From Thermocaproicibacter melissae (lineage in GTDB: Bacteria > Bacillota > Clostridia > Oscillospirales > Acutalibacteraceae), in the NCBI RefSeq assembly GCF_024498295.1, contig NZ_CP101827.1, forward strand, positions 500,001-564,000: 64,000 bases of DNA. The letters run 5' to 3'. This document shows positions 24,034 to 33,602 of this stretch, piece by piece. Each line of letters opens with the position of its first letter. The stretch's first letter is position 1. A model generated the notes under the pieces. The model was not told the origin of the DNA, made no database searches, and saw only the letters and a program-made list of their open reading frames with translations. A program made the position numbers and the translations under genes.

Positions 24034-24879
24034 TCATTTTTTTTCGCGAAGTGAGGCAACGGCTTCTACGGCGGCGTCAATCCACGGAGCTGCAACGTCT
24101 TCCGCCTGTCCGTTATCGCACTTCTTAGCGATTTCGGGGTCAATTGGAATACGGCCAAGAACTTTCAAACCGAATTTCTGGGCGGTTTCGTTTAGGTGGC
24201 TTTTCCCAAAAACATTAATTTCTTTCCCGCAGTCAGGGCATTTTACATAGCTCATGTTTTCAATGAGGCCGATAATCGGAATATTCATCATCTTTGCCAT
24301 GTTGACCGCTTTCGCCACAATCATAGAGACAAGCTCCTGAGGGGAAGTAACAATGACAATGCCATCTACCGGAATGGATTGAAATACGGTCAGCGGCACA
24401 TCACCGGTGCCTGGTGGCATATCGACGAACAGATAATCTACATCCTTCCAGACAACATCTGTCCAGAACTGTTTCACGATGTTCGCAATGATCGGCCCGC
24501 GCCAGACGACAGGCGCATTCTCGTCGTTAAGAAGCAGGTTGACGGAAACGACGTCGATGCCGCCTTTTGTTGCAACAGGGTACATTCCGTTCTCGTTGCC
24601 CATTACTTTGCCATGCAGGCCAAACATTTTCGGAATGGACGGGCCGGTGATGTCAGCGTCCAGAATACCGGCATGAAAGCCGCGGCGGCTCATAGCCGCA
24701 GCAAGCATAGAGGTAACAAGGCTTTTGCCGACGCCTCCTTTGCCGCTTACAATGCCGATTACGTGCCCTATTTTGCTGAGTTTGTTCGGCTTTTCCAAAA
24801 AATCTGCGGGGTTACGTTTCCGCGAAGGGCAGTTCTTCCCGCACGAAGAACAGTCATGGGTACAGGTTTCTTCACTCAT
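24034..24879 (-). CDS. mrp: Mrp/Nbp35-family iron-sulfur cluster carrier ATPase
   Basis: 281 residues. An N-terminal Cys-rich segment (CTHDCSSCGKNC, residues 5-16) as in Nbp35 precedes a deviant Walker A, GKGGVGKS (about 46-53). VDMPPGTGD is the Walker B region, and a C-terminal CPDC pair (near residue 214) binds the shared cluster at the dimer interface. It delivers [4Fe-4S] clusters to target enzymes. The gene precedes nothing on its transcript; gpsA lies 58 bases upstream on the same strand. A cysteine desulfurase gene lies a few kilobases away on the same strand. Confidence 0.92.
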   Translation of the reverse strand: MSEETCTHDCSSCGKNCPSRKRNPADFLEKPNKLSKIGHVIGIVSGKGGVGKSLVTSMLAAAMSRRGFHAGILDADITGPSIPKMFGLHGKVMGNENGMYPVATKGGIDVVSVNLLLNDENAPVVWRGPIIANIVKQFWTDVVWKDVDYLFVDMPPGTGDVPLTVFQSIPVDGIVIVTSPQELVSMIVAKAVNMAKMMNIPIIGLIENMSYVKCPDCGKEINVFGKSHLNETAQKFGLKVLGRIPIDPEIAKKCDNGQAEDVAAPWIDAAVEAVASLREKK

Positions 24880-24937
24880 CGGAATTCTCCTTATAAAACG
24901 AATTTATCATATTTGCATTCTCGCGTTCATGCGTCAC

Positions 24938-25894
24938 TCAAAACTCCATTTTCAGGCTGCGCAGAAAAAGGGCAGAAAGCACTTGTTCGGGGTCCTTTTT
25001 CTCGTTCACAACGGCATTGACCGCATTGGTGATAGGAAGCTCCACGTTGTATCGCTTGCCGAGCAGGAGCAAAGCGGACGTCGTAGCAACTCCTTCTGCT
25101 AATTCATCGTAAGGCTCGCCGCGTACCATCAATTCACCGAATTTTCGGTTGTGGCTGTAAGGGGAGAATACTGTTGCTTCATAATCTCCCAGATGCGCCA
25201 AACCGTAAGCAGAAATCTCATTTCCGCCCATTGCCTTAATGAGCCGTGCGATTTCACGCGTCCCGCGCGACATAAGCGCACCCTTGAGCGCTGCTTTATT
25301 AAGCCCGTCCAACATTCCTGCGGCAATGCCAATCACGTTTTTTGAAGCTGCTCCAATTTCGTTCCCGAGCAAATCATGGCCGTAATAAAAGCGGATTAGG
25401 TTACTGGAAAACGCGTTCACGAGCTCTGTTTTCAGTTCTTCGCTTTTGCTGTCGATTACCATGCAGTTCGGGATTCCTTTGGTAAAATCCTGCACATGGC
25501 CCGGGCCGACCCAAATAGCAACCGGTGTTTCCGGAGAATATTCTTCAAAAATCTCAGTCAAACGTTTTCCGGAACCGGATTCCAGTCCCTTCATGCAAAG
25601 AACAACCCGTTTGCCGGAAAGGTCATGTTTCGCAAGCTCACACATCAGCCCGCGGAAGTTTTGTACGCCAATCGAGATAACCAGAATTTCCGCGGTCTTA
25701 ACAGCATTCCCCAAATCGGAAGTAAGCGAGACTTCGGGTTTCAGCGTTACAAGACCGTTTGTCCGTGTTTCGGCAAGCTGTGAAAATTTTTGGGAACCTT
25801 GACGCCCGTAAAGTGTAATCTCGTGGCCGATACGCGAGAGGTACCATGCGAGAAACGTACCCCAGCGGCCGCACCCGATAACACTGATTCGCAC
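24938..25894 (-). CDS. gpsA: NAD(P)-dependent glycerol-3-phosphate dehydrogenase
   Basis: 318 residues. The Rossmann fold GCGRWGTFLAWYL (8-20) is the family signature. The GPGHVQDFTKGIPN and GNEIGAASKNVIGIAAG blocks carry the substrate-binding residues and catalytic Lys, and later GDYEATVFSPYSHNRKFGE replaces the usual GLGDLxxTCxSxxSRN with some divergence. It reduces dihydroxyacetone phosphate to glycerol 3-phosphate for lipid synthesis. In many clostridia gpsA follows plsY; here plsY lies 21 kb away beside der without gpsA. The divergence leaves room for a paralogous role. Confidence 0.82.
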   Translation of the reverse strand: MRISVIGCGRWGTFLAWYLSRIGHEITLYGRQGSQKFSQLAETRTNGLVTLKPEVSLTSDLGNAVKTAEILVISIGVQNFRGLMCELAKHDLSGKRVVLCMKGLESGSGKRLTEIFEEYSPETPVAIWVGPGHVQDFTKGIPNCMVIDSKSEELKTELVNAFSSNLIRFYYGHDLLGNEIGAASKNVIGIAAGMLDGLNKAALKGALMSRGTREIARLIKAMGGNEISAYGLAHLGDYEATVFSPYSHNRKFGELMVRGEPYDELAEGVATTSALLLLGKRYNVELPITNAVNAVVNEKKDPEQVLSALFLRSLKMEF

Positions 25895-25920
25895 GTTGAA
25901 TGTCTCCTTTCAGCTTCCTT

Positions 25921-26766
25921 TTATGCTGTCCTCATAGCAATACGGCAGGCTTCTTTGGCGTCCTCTAAGGTGTCTGCAGCGGCGAGGAATCTTCCGCGGT
26001 GGCAGAACCGCAGAGTTTTCAGCCCGGAAGATGCCTGAAGTTCCTCACTTTCTTTTCCGGCCCATTCTAAGGGGAACGGACATTTTACACCCTCACCGTC
26101 CAGCGTTTCCGGAATCGCTTGGGCATTGTATCCGCCGCGCTGTGACGGATAGACGACAAATTTCGCAGGGGATGGAACGAGAACTGTTTTCCACGGCGCA
26201 AAATGCGGCAGAACAACAATGCCATCTTCCGATTTTTCCAAAGCCTCTGTGACGAATGATTTGGCCCGCGATTCACTGAACATCCCTTCTAATTTTCTGT
26301 GAAGAATGGCGGAAGCGAATTCTACAGCTTGCGCGAAGCAGACGTCTGGATCCTCATCGGAGTCCCAGACTGGGTTGAACGATGCAATTGCCCCGGCGAG
26401 CTGGTTGCCGCAGCCGGTGTTGTCATCTTCGTCGAGCGGCTGAACGAATTTTTCGTCAAAATGAGCCGCAGCTTTTGCCGCATCTTCTGGGCTGCATCCT
26501 TTCAGAAGGAGCTGTTCGCCGAATTCGCGCCAGAGAAGGCCGAATGCTGCATAGGGAACACCGTTTTCGCGGATTTCCGCATCAGCCTGGTGGTGGTCGA
26601 ACCGCCCATGACCGATGTCAAAAGCCATGCCAGTAAAGCCTTCCGGAACGGCTGCAACACGCTTGATGATAATGTCGGGTTTGACGATTTTCAGAAGCGC
26701 AGCCCCAAAAACATCATCGGCGTGGAATTTACCGTTGTGTGTAAAAGCAATATTGCCTAATTCCAA
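25921..26766 (-). CDS. MYG1-family metal-dependent hydrolase (UPF0160)
   Basis: 281 residues. The family motifs THNGKFHADDVFGAALL (9-25) and DIGHGRFDHHQ (50-60) supply a DHH-like cluster of His/Asp metal ligands. HFDEKFVQPLDEDDN is a third conserved block. Eukaryotic MYG1 is a 3'-5' RNA exonuclease; the bacterial substrate is not established. It starts 27 bases upstream of gpsA on the same strand and likely shares its transcript. Confidence 0.88.
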   Translation of the reverse strand: MELGNIAFTHNGKFHADDVFGAALLKIVKPDIIIKRVAAVPEGFTGMAFDIGHGRFDHHQADAEIRENGVPYAAFGLLWREFGEQLLLKGCSPEDAAKAAAHFDEKFVQPLDEDDNTGCGNQLAGAIASFNPVWDSDEDPDVCFAQAVEFASAILHRKLEGMFSESRAKSFVTEALEKSEDGIVVLPHFAPWKTVLVPSPAKFVVYPSQRGGYNAQAIPETLDGEGVKCPFPLEWAGKESEELQASSGLKTLRFCHRGRFLAAADTLEDAKEACRIAMRTA

Positions 26767-26926
26767 TCTTGTGACCCTCTTTTTCTAAAATTGCCAAACC
26801 TTTATTCAATTATCATAGCACAATCGTTCTGGAAAGAAAAGTTTTGTTACATCTTCCTCTGGAAAATCCGGAATATTCGTGCGAAACTGAGAAAAGTGAA
26901 ACAAAAGAGCAAATGACTTGATTCCG

Positions 26927-27823
26927 TTAAAAGCCTCCGGCACCGAGCAGAATAATTCCCGCGGTAGCGGCAAAGATGGCAAGGTACTGTTTCAGCGTAA
27001 GTTTTTCTTTGAGAAAAAGCCTTGCCCACAGAACGGAAAAGACGCAGTAAGAGGAAATCAGCGGAGCCGCAACAATGGCGTTGTCGCCCAGCGCATAAAT
27101 GTATGCAAACTGGCCTGCGGTTTCGCAGATTCCGGCCACAAACTTCGGCTTTTCTTTGGATAAGACTATTTTCTGCTTTTTGATGACAAGCAGGTAGAAC
27201 AGAGCAACAAAGGCAAGGAACAGGAAAGTAAACTCATAGGCAATGTTGGCCGAGTCTTCCTGAATATATTTGTCCAGCACAAGAGCATCGCTAAATGTTC
27301 CAAGTCCGTCAATGAAACAGTAGAAAATGGGGAAGAACAGCGCAATGAAGCTGGAGGTGTATTTTTTGTCCGGAACGATGCCTTGGAGCCGACGTTCTTC
27401 ATCTGCCTGCTTCTTCTCAAGAACGGAGAGAGAGAAGATGCCGATGGAAATCAGCGCCACTGCAATAAACTGAAGCAGCTCCATGGTCTGATGCAGAAAG
27501 ATGAAACAGAGCAGTGCGGCAACGGCGCCGGAAGAATTGCAGATCGGTGTAGACTCAGACAGAACCACATAGCGAAGGCCAACGTAACCGAGAATCATTG
27601 CGAGAATATAAAGCGCAGAGACCGGAAGATAAATAAAAATATCCTGGATTCCGAACGGTGTCCCCGTACATACCTGAACGATTGCATGGATTCCCATGAT
27701 AAGGCCGACTGCAATAACCATTTTCCAATGGCTGTATTTATCGTCCGGTTTGGAACCGATTTTCGAGAAAAGATCCGAACCGCTCCAAAAGAGAATAGCA
27801 ACAAGGGAAAGCCAAAACCACAT
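26927..27823 (-). CDS. EamA/DMT-superfamily permease
   Basis: 298 residues with ten predicted membrane segments in two EamA repeats (about 1-135 and 155-298), typical of drug/metabolite exporters. The second repeat ends with the family-like SSYCVFSVLWARLFLKEKLT motif. The substrate cannot be told from the sequence. The following dipeptidase-containing stretch is on the same strand but separated by a terminator. Confidence 0.85.
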   Translation of the reverse strand: MWFWLSLVAILFWSGSDLFSKIGSKPDDKYSHWKMVIAVGLIMGIHAIVQVCTGTPFGIQDIFIYLPVSALYILAMILGYVGLRYVVLSESTPICNSSGAVAALLCFIFLHQTMELLQFIAVALISIGIFSLSVLEKKQADEERRLQGIVPDKKYTSSFIALFFPIFYCFIDGLGTFSDALVLDKYIQEDSANIAYEFTFLFLAFVALFYLLVIKKQKIVLSKEKPKFVAGICETAGQFAYIYALGDNAIVAAPLISSYCVFSVLWARLFLKEKLTLKQYLAIFAATAGIILLGAGGF

Positions 27824-27889
27824 ACATTTTAACTCCTGTAAATTTTATTCACTGATTTTGTCCTGCGGCAGAAGCAGGGAAGGGCATAA

Positions 27890-27932
27890 AAACAGCCTCC
27901 GGGTAAACAGACTTGTCTGGTCCGCCGGAGGC
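27890..27932 (-). terminator. Terminator of the dipeptidase gene
   Basis: GCCTCCGG / CCGGAGGC (27895-27902, 27925-27932), followed on the minus strand by TGTTTTT. Confidence 0.8.
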
Positions 27933-27957
27933 CGGCAGCGCTGGCTTCAAGTATTAC

Positions 27958-28884
27958 TTAATCAAGCTGTTCCGTAAAGAATCGAAAAGCGTTTTCCCAG
28001 AAGATTCGATCGGCGATTTCTTTGCCGAATTCTTTTTCCAAAAGGTGATACAAAATCCCCATTTCGTCGACAGCGTGAATTCCGCTTGCCATCACGCAGC
28101 CGTCAAGGTCGGAGCCAACAGCAAGCACAGATTCGCCGCCGAGGTTCAGAAAATGGTCTACATGACGAAGAACGTCTTCTGCTTTCGGGTCGCGCGGAGC
28201 AAGGAATTTTCCGCAGAGGTTAATGCCGACTAGTCCATTCCTCTCGATGATTACGCGAAACTGGTCATCTGTCAGGTTCCGCTGATGCGGGCAGACGGAT
28301 TTCGCATCGGAGTGTGAAGCTACAAACGGCTTGCTGGTCCTGTGTGCGACGTCCCAGAAGCCTTTTTCCGAGAGATGGGAAACGTCTATGATGATGTTGA
28401 GTTTTTCCATTTCACGAATCAAGTCGAACCCGAACGGCGTCAGACCTCCGGCGTTCGGCACGCCGCAGCCGTCGCCGGCTTCACAGTGTCCGTTCCAAGT
28501 AAGTGTAATGAGGCAGACGCCGAGCTGTTTTGCATCGTAGAGATGTTCCAGATTGCCGGCAAGCGCACCGGCGCCTTCAATGGAAAGCAAGGTTGCACGC
28601 TTTCCCGCCGCAGCAGCTTCCTTGAGGTCTTTGCGTGTGCGGCAGAAAACTGTGGAGCTGCTGTTTTTCTGCACCTGTTCGTGAAAGAATTCCGCTACGT
28701 CGTGGAAACCGTTGTAAGCGGCTTCACCGCGTTGTTCATCCGGAGTCCAGACCGCAAACACCTGTGCCCAGCTTTGGTAGGCAGCCGTACGCTCAAGGTC
28801 CAGTGCCAGATTATTCTTTGCCAGTTCACGGTGGGCTTTGTAACATTCCGTAATCGTGTCGCAGTGCAGATCGAAATAATTCAT
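27958..28884 (-). CDS. Membrane dipeptidase-family (M19) zinc peptidase
   Basis: 308 residues, cytoplasmic (no signal peptide). Zinc ligands of the renal dipeptidase family are visible: DLHCDT (5-10), Glu in LLSIEGAG, His in IIDVSHLSEKGFWDV, and His in VASHSDAKSVCPHQRNLTDDQ; GSDLDG is the final Asp. It hydrolyses dipeptides, often with a D-residue at the second position. It is transcribed in the same direction as nifS-mnmA, 46 bases downstream of nifS. Confidence 0.92.
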   Translation of the reverse strand: MNYFDLHCDTITECYKAHRELAKNNLALDLERTAAYQSWAQVFAVWTPDEQRGEAAYNGFHDVAEFFHEQVQKNSSSTVFCRTRKDLKEAAAAGKRATLLSIEGAGALAGNLEHLYDAKQLGVCLITLTWNGHCEAGDGCGVPNAGGLTPFGFDLIREMEKLNIIIDVSHLSEKGFWDVAHRTSKPFVASHSDAKSVCPHQRNLTDDQFRVIIERNGLVGINLCGKFLAPRDPKAEDVLRHVDHFLNLGGESVLAVGSDLDGCVMASGIHAVDEMGILYHLLEKEFGKEIADRIFWENAFRFFTEQLD

Positions 28885-28930
28885 GAAGATCCCTCAAGTA
28901 TGTAAATTTTGCCGGGTTCTTGGTATTATT

Positions 28931-30070
28931 CTATTCTGCACGTAGCCGCGAAATGATACCCGGCAGGACTTTCAAAACTTCCGTTACGTCAGCTTCCGTG
29001 TTTTCTTCGCCCAGTGTCAGACGCAGGGAACTGCGCGCGGCTTCTTCGGAATATCCCATGGCAAGAAGCACATGAGAAGGCTCCAGTGCTCCTGCCGAGC
29101 AGGCCGAACCGGAGGAAGCGCAGATTCCGCTGCGGTCAAGCAGAAAAACAATTGCCTCGCCGGACGCGCCTTCAAACAGGAAAGAAGCATTCCCCGGCAA
29201 ACGGTTCTTCGGGTCGCCCGTCAGTATGGCACCCGGAATTTGAAGAACGCCGCGAATTAAACGGTCGCGCAGGGCGGCAATGCGGGATGCGTTTTCCTCC
29301 ATGCGCCGGCAGGATTCTTCGAGGGCGGCAGCCATTCCGACTGCGCCGGCCACGTTTTCGGTTCCGGCACGCAGGCCGCGTTCCTGTCCGCCGCCAAGCT
29401 GTCCCGGGCCAGCCCGAATCCCGCGCCGCAGATATAGTCCTCCGATGCCTTTCGGCCCGCCGAATTTGTGCGCGGAAAACGACATCATGTCGATTCCGAG
29501 TTTTTCAACATTGATGGGAATGTGTCCTGCCGCCTGCACAGCGTCGGTGTGAAACCATGCGCCTACTTCATGTGCTGTGGATGCCAGCTCCGCAATCGGC
29601 ATGATGGTACCGACTTCATTGTTCGCCATCATGACGCTTACAAGCGCCGTTTTCTCGTCGGCTTCTTTGCGCAGTGTTTCAGGAAGTACACGGCAGGAGC
29701 GGTCAACGGGGAGGAGCGAAAGCTCAAATCCGCGGCGCTGCATTTCTTGCGCAGGCTTCAAAACGGCATGGTGCTCCACGGAAGAAACCACGAGTCTTTT
29801 GCGCTTATCACCGAATTCTTCCGCTGCGCGAATTACCCAGTTGTCAGATTCCGTCCCGCCTGAGGTGAAATAGATTTCATCGGGATGCGCACCGAACAAA
29901 GATGCTATTTTTTCCCGCGCATTGTCAAGGGCGGTGCGTGCTTTTCTTCCGGGCTGGTAAATGGAAGATGGATTCCCGAACTCCTCTGTCAGGTAGGGCA
30001 TCATCGCCTCTAGCGCGCAGCGCGAAAGCGGCGTTGTTGCCGCATGGTCAAGGTAAATCAATTCTGGCAT
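28931..30070 (-). CDS. nifS: Cysteine desulfurase (NifS/IscS class I)
   Basis: 379 residues. The PLP-binding Lys lies in SFSAHKFGGPKG (about residue 205) and the catalytic Cys in SSGSACSAG (about 325). YLDHAATTPLS opens the protein. It strips sulfur from cysteine as a persulfide. Its start overlaps the end of mnmA by 13 bases, so it is translationally coupled and most likely feeds sulfur to MnmA for tRNA 2-thiolation. No iscU-like scaffold gene adjoins it. Confidence 0.95.
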   Translation of the reverse strand: MPELIYLDHAATTPLSRCALEAMMPYLTEEFGNPSSIYQPGRKARTALDNAREKIASLFGAHPDEIYFTSGGTESDNWVIRAAEEFGDKRKRLVVSSVEHHAVLKPAQEMQRRGFELSLLPVDRSCRVLPETLRKEADEKTALVSVMMANNEVGTIMPIAELASTAHEVGAWFHTDAVQAAGHIPINVEKLGIDMMSFSAHKFGGPKGIGGLYLRRGIRAGPGQLGGGQERGLRAGTENVAGAVGMAAALEESCRRMEENASRIAALRDRLIRGVLQIPGAILTGDPKNRLPGNASFLFEGASGEAIVFLLDRSGICASSGSACSAGALEPSHVLLAMGYSEEAARSSLRLTLGEENTEADVTEVLKVLPGIISRLRAE

Positions 30071-31176
30071 GGTTCCGTAAAACTTCTTTCTTCCAAGTCT
30101 TGCTTTGCAATCGTTCCGCCGCCGAGTACCATGTCTCCGCTGTAAAACACAGCGGCCTGACCCGGCGTTATAGCTCTCTGGGGTTCCTCAAACTGAACTC
30201 GGACGTTTCCTCCTTGGGCAGGATACAGCGTGGCGGGCGCTTCCGTCTGGCTGTAACGAATCTTCACGCCTGCCTTTATCGGCTGTGTCAGCTTTTCTGC
30301 GAAAAATAGATTAACATTTTCTACTAAGCAGCTGTCGCGAAACAGTTCTTGATTGCTGCCGAGAACGACGGTGTTGGTTTCGGCATCTTTGCGAAGGACG
30401 TATCTCGGAGAGTCAAAACTGAGACCCAATCCCTTTCGCTGGCCGATGGTGTAGCGGATTATGCCGCCGTGCTTGCCGAGCACATGGCCGGATGTATCCA
30501 CAAAATCGCCCGGTTCCGGCTTTATGCCCATTACGTTCTCCAAAAAACCGATATAGTTTCCGTCCGGGACGAAGCAGATATCTTCACTGTCCGGCTTTGC
30601 CGCATTGACAAACCCGTGTTCTTCCGCAATTTTGCGAACCTCGCTTTTCTTCAACCCGCCAAGCGGGAAGAGAGTATGTGCAATTGCCTCTTGCGAGAGT
30701 GGAAACAGAACGTAGGTCTGATCTTTTGCGGTGTCTGCCGCTTTTTTCAAAAGCCATCTGCCGGTATCTTCATTGTATACAGTCTGCGCGTAATGTCCGG
30801 TTGCAATATAGTCGTAACCGAGCAGCTTTGCGCGCTCAAGCATCATCCCAAATTTGATGTAGCGGTTACATTCAATGCAGGGATTTGGCGTTTCGCCTTT
30901 TCGGTAGCCTTCCGCAAAACGGCCGATGACTTCCTTGCGGAATTCAGGCCCGAAATTGAAAACATAGTGTTCTATGCCAAGGTGCCTTGCCACACTGCGG
31001 GCGTCTTCGACATCGGCAAGAGAACAACAGGTTCGTGTATTTGAAAGGCCGGCGTCTTCATTGTCATATAGGTGCAGAGTGACGCCGGCAACGTCATAAC
31101 CCTGCTCCAGTAAAAGGCAAGCCGCAACGGAGCTGTCTACTCCGCCGCTCATGCCAACGAGTACTTTCTTCTTCAT
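30058..31176 (-). CDS. mnmA: tRNA 2-thiouridylase MnmA
   Basis: 372 residues. The PP-loop GMSGGVDSSVAA (8-19) binds ATP. The catalytic Cys pair lies in TPNPCIECNRYIKF (about 97) and EDICFV (about 196). It makes the 2-thio group of U34 in Lys, Glu and Gln tRNAs. The N-terminal half also has CCSLADVEDA, which may bind a cluster in this group. It is the first gene of the mnmA-nifS unit. Confidence 0.96.
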   Translation of the reverse strand: MKKKVLVGMSGGVDSSVAACLLLEQGYDVAGVTLHLYDNEDAGLSNTRTCCSLADVEDARSVARHLGIEHYVFNFGPEFRKEVIGRFAEGYRKGETPNPCIECNRYIKFGMMLERAKLLGYDYIATGHYAQTVYNEDTGRWLLKKAADTAKDQTYVLFPLSQEAIAHTLFPLGGLKKSEVRKIAEEHGFVNAAKPDSEDICFVPDGNYIGFLENVMGIKPEPGDFVDTSGHVLGKHGGIIRYTIGQRKGLGLSFDSPRYVLRKDAETNTVVLGSNQELFRDSCLVENVNLFFAEKLTQPIKAGVKIRYSQTEAPATLYPAQGGNVRVQFEEPQRAITPGQAAVFYSGDMVLGGGTIAKQDLEERSFTEPCQN

Positions 31177-31295
31177 CTATCTTCTCCACGATTCTTCCTA
31201 TCATTTCAAGACTGTGTACCATGATAAAAGGTTATAGCGGGTTCTGTCAAGTTCCATATTGGAAAGCCCCGCACGGAATCCGTGTGGGGTAGCAG

Positions 31296-32486
31296 TCATT
31301 CTTGTTCAATCAGCGCATAGAGCTTCTGAATTTCCGATTCGTTTGAATATGTCCCGCTGGAAAGCGCATCGGAAAAAGACCTGCGAAGTTCGCTGTCAGT
31401 GAGAAGCTGTGTCAGCCCTTGCTCTATGCCTTCTGAAGTCATGGGAACAATCAGTCCGTTTACACCGGAGTCAATCTGGTCGGCAGCCGTCGAAAAATTC
31501 GTCAGCAGAATCGGCCGGCAAAGCGCCATCGCCTCATCCACCGCAATGGATTTTCCTTCAAATCGGCTGGGCTGTAGGTAAACATCGCATTGCTTCAGGT
31601 ATGGGTAGGGGTTCGCACGTTCCCCGAGGAAGAATACCCTGTCGTCAAGGCCTAGCTCCTGAACCATAGCCTTCAGTTTTTCCTCTTCCGGCCCCACGCC
31701 GATGATGTACCACCGGAACCGGAAACCCTTTTGTTTCAAAGCGGCTATGGCCGGCATGGCAATGTCAAGTCCCTTTTGGTGAGAAAGGCGGGCAATCGAA
31801 AGAATCCGCAGCCCGTCGTATTCGTCATGGAATCCCTCGCCCTGTTCTGCAAGCTCGCGCAGAAAGCGGGCAGAGATGATGTTGTAAATGACGTGGCATT
31901 TGTCCGCAATTTCGGGAAATACCCGCCGCAAAGAGGCAAGGCAGGATTCGGAAACGGTGCAGAGGGCATCCAGCTTTGTGACATAACTGCGGTCGTAGCT
32001 TTGGTTCAGTCCCATTGCCTCATAATCGCCGTGGATAAACCCGATTTTCACCTTGCTGTGGACCTTCGTAACGCAGTAATAAATCGGCTGGCCTTCCATA
32101 AATGCAATAGCCGCATCGTACTCTTTCTCGGCCGGGCGAACGAACCTGCGTTCAATGTTCCACATTTTCCCTAGGCGTTCACCCATCGTTCCGCGGAGTC
32201 CGGCGAAGGAGACCATCAGTCTGCCGAACGCAAGGCCAGGTCGTCCGGCTTTCATAAGAGCCGGAAAAGCCTTACGGATATTCAGCCGATATTCCTTTGG
32301 AAAAAGCGGTTCCAAAAGGTTCACTTGTTTCGGAACACGTTCGAGAAAGAGGCCTTCATTAGCAAAAAGCTGAAGGTCTACGTCGTATTTGTCGTAATCC
32401 AGTAAAGACAGAATCGTAACCAGACTTTTTTCTATTCCGCCGCTGTGAAGGCTGTAATTGAGAAACAGAATCTTTTTCTTAGACAT
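31296..32486 (-). CDS. Family 4 glycosyltransferase
   Basis: 396 residues, GT-B fold. The N-terminal GGIEKS motif (16-21) is the acceptor-side signature. The donor-binding C-terminal domain has ILSIARLSHQKGLDIA, GVGPEEEKLK and the EGKSIAVDEAMALCRPIL E-x7-E motif. It is last of four minus-strand genes (DUF6056 protein, GT-B-like, GT2, GT4) that probably build a surface polysaccharide or glycolipid. Confidence 0.9.
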   Translation of the reverse strand: MSKKKILFLNYSLHSGGIEKSLVTILSLLDYDKYDVDLQLFANEGLFLERVPKQVNLLEPLFPKEYRLNIRKAFPALMKAGRPGLAFGRLMVSFAGLRGTMGERLGKMWNIERRFVRPAEKEYDAAIAFMEGQPIYYCVTKVHSKVKIGFIHGDYEAMGLNQSYDRSYVTKLDALCTVSESCLASLRRVFPEIADKCHVIYNIISARFLRELAEQGEGFHDEYDGLRILSIARLSHQKGLDIAMPAIAALKQKGFRFRWYIIGVGPEEEKLKAMVQELGLDDRVFFLGERANPYPYLKQCDVYLQPSRFEGKSIAVDEAMALCRPILLTNFSTAADQIDSGVNGLIVPMTSEGIEQGLTQLLTDSELRRSFSDALSSGTYSNESEIQKLYALIEQE

Positions 32487-32535
32487 TCGTAACTCCTATG
32501 GATATGAATTGGAAAGGCTTTGAGCCTGCCCGTTT

Positions 32536-33600
32536 TTATTTTTTGTCGGTTTGCTTTCTGAGATGGGATACATAAAACTTATAAAATAGATATACCAAAG
32601 GAGTGAAACGCAGGCGAAGAATTCGGAGAATCGTTCTGTCAGCGCGACTTCCATGCAGCAGGTAATTCGATTTCGCAGCGCGGCGAAGAATTGGGTTCTG
32701 CAGGATACCACGCACTTCACGCCAACGGCCCGCAAAGTTGGCCGGGTTCTGTGGATTGAAGCAGTTCACAAGGGAAGAATGTGCCGCAAAACGCAGGAAC
32801 CATGCCAAGTGTCGCTCCTCATACTGTTCATAGATATCGTATTCCTTCAGGATTTCTTTTACGGTTTCAAAGCACAATGTCAGCATTTCCATTTTTCTGG
32901 GGCGGTAGCGTGTGCTGAGTGAATTTGGATTATAGCGGTAGTGATAATAAGTTCCCCTCACGGCAAGTAGCCGTTTCGAGGCTGAATGTGCGTGAATTAC
33001 GGCTGGAAGGTCTTCCAGCATGATTTTCTGTTCATCGCCGAACTGAATATTATTTTCTTCAAACCAGCTGCGAAGATACAAGCGGCGCCACGCACAACCG
33101 AGCATTTCGACGCTGCTCCACGGACTGTCCTCTTGGTCGGGGCCAATCAGTTCCGCAAGAAATTTTTCCCGAATTTCCATTCCACATTCGGGGTAATTTA
33201 ACGGAAGAATACAATCTCTCTTGGTGGCTGTTTCTGTATCTTCACGGGTAAAGTTGAAAACGACCAAGTCGGCGGAATAAGCCTCTGCGAATGAGGACAA
33301 ATCCCGCAGGGTGTCCTCCTCAATCCAGTCATCAGAATCCACAAAAAGGAGATATTTTCCCGTTGCATGCGCTGCACCGTAATTTCTGGTATGTCCCAGA
33401 CCGCCATGGGACTTGTCTAGAACACGAACGCGCGAATCAAAGCAGAATTCCCGCGCGATATCCAGAGAATTGTCGGTTGAACCATCGTTCACAAGCAGAA
33501 GCTCAAAATCGCTGAAGCTCTGAGAAAGGATGCTTCTGACGCAGCGCTCCAGATATTTTTCAACATTGTAAACGGGAACGATTACGCTAATTAATGGCAC
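32536..33600 (-). CDS. Family 2 glycosyltransferase
   Basis: 354 residues. GT-A domain with ISVIVPVYNVEKYLERCVRSI at the start, LLLVNDGSTDNS (about 34-45), and the metal-binding DxD in LFVDSDDWIEEDTL (about 88-101). The C-terminal half is a variable acceptor domain. It starts 2 bases after the stop of the upstream GT-B-like gene, so the two are co-translated. Confidence 0.92.
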   Translation of the reverse strand: MPLISVIVPVYNVEKYLERCVRSILSQSFSDFELLLVNDGSTDNSLDIAREFCFDSRVRVLDKSHGGLGHTRNYGAAHATGKYLLFVDSDDWIEEDTLRDLSSFAEAYSADLVVFNFTREDTETATKRDCILPLNYPECGMEIREKFLAELIGPDQEDSPWSSVEMLGCAWRRLYLRSWFEENNIQFGDEQKIMLEDLPAVIHAHSASKRLLAVRGTYYHYRYNPNSLSTRYRPRKMEMLTLCFETVKEILKEYDIYEQYEERHLAWFLRFAAHSSLVNCFNPQNPANFAGRWREVRGILQNPILRRAAKSNYLLHGSRADRTILRILRLRFTPLVYLFYKFYVSHLRKQTDKK

Positions 33601-33602
33601 AG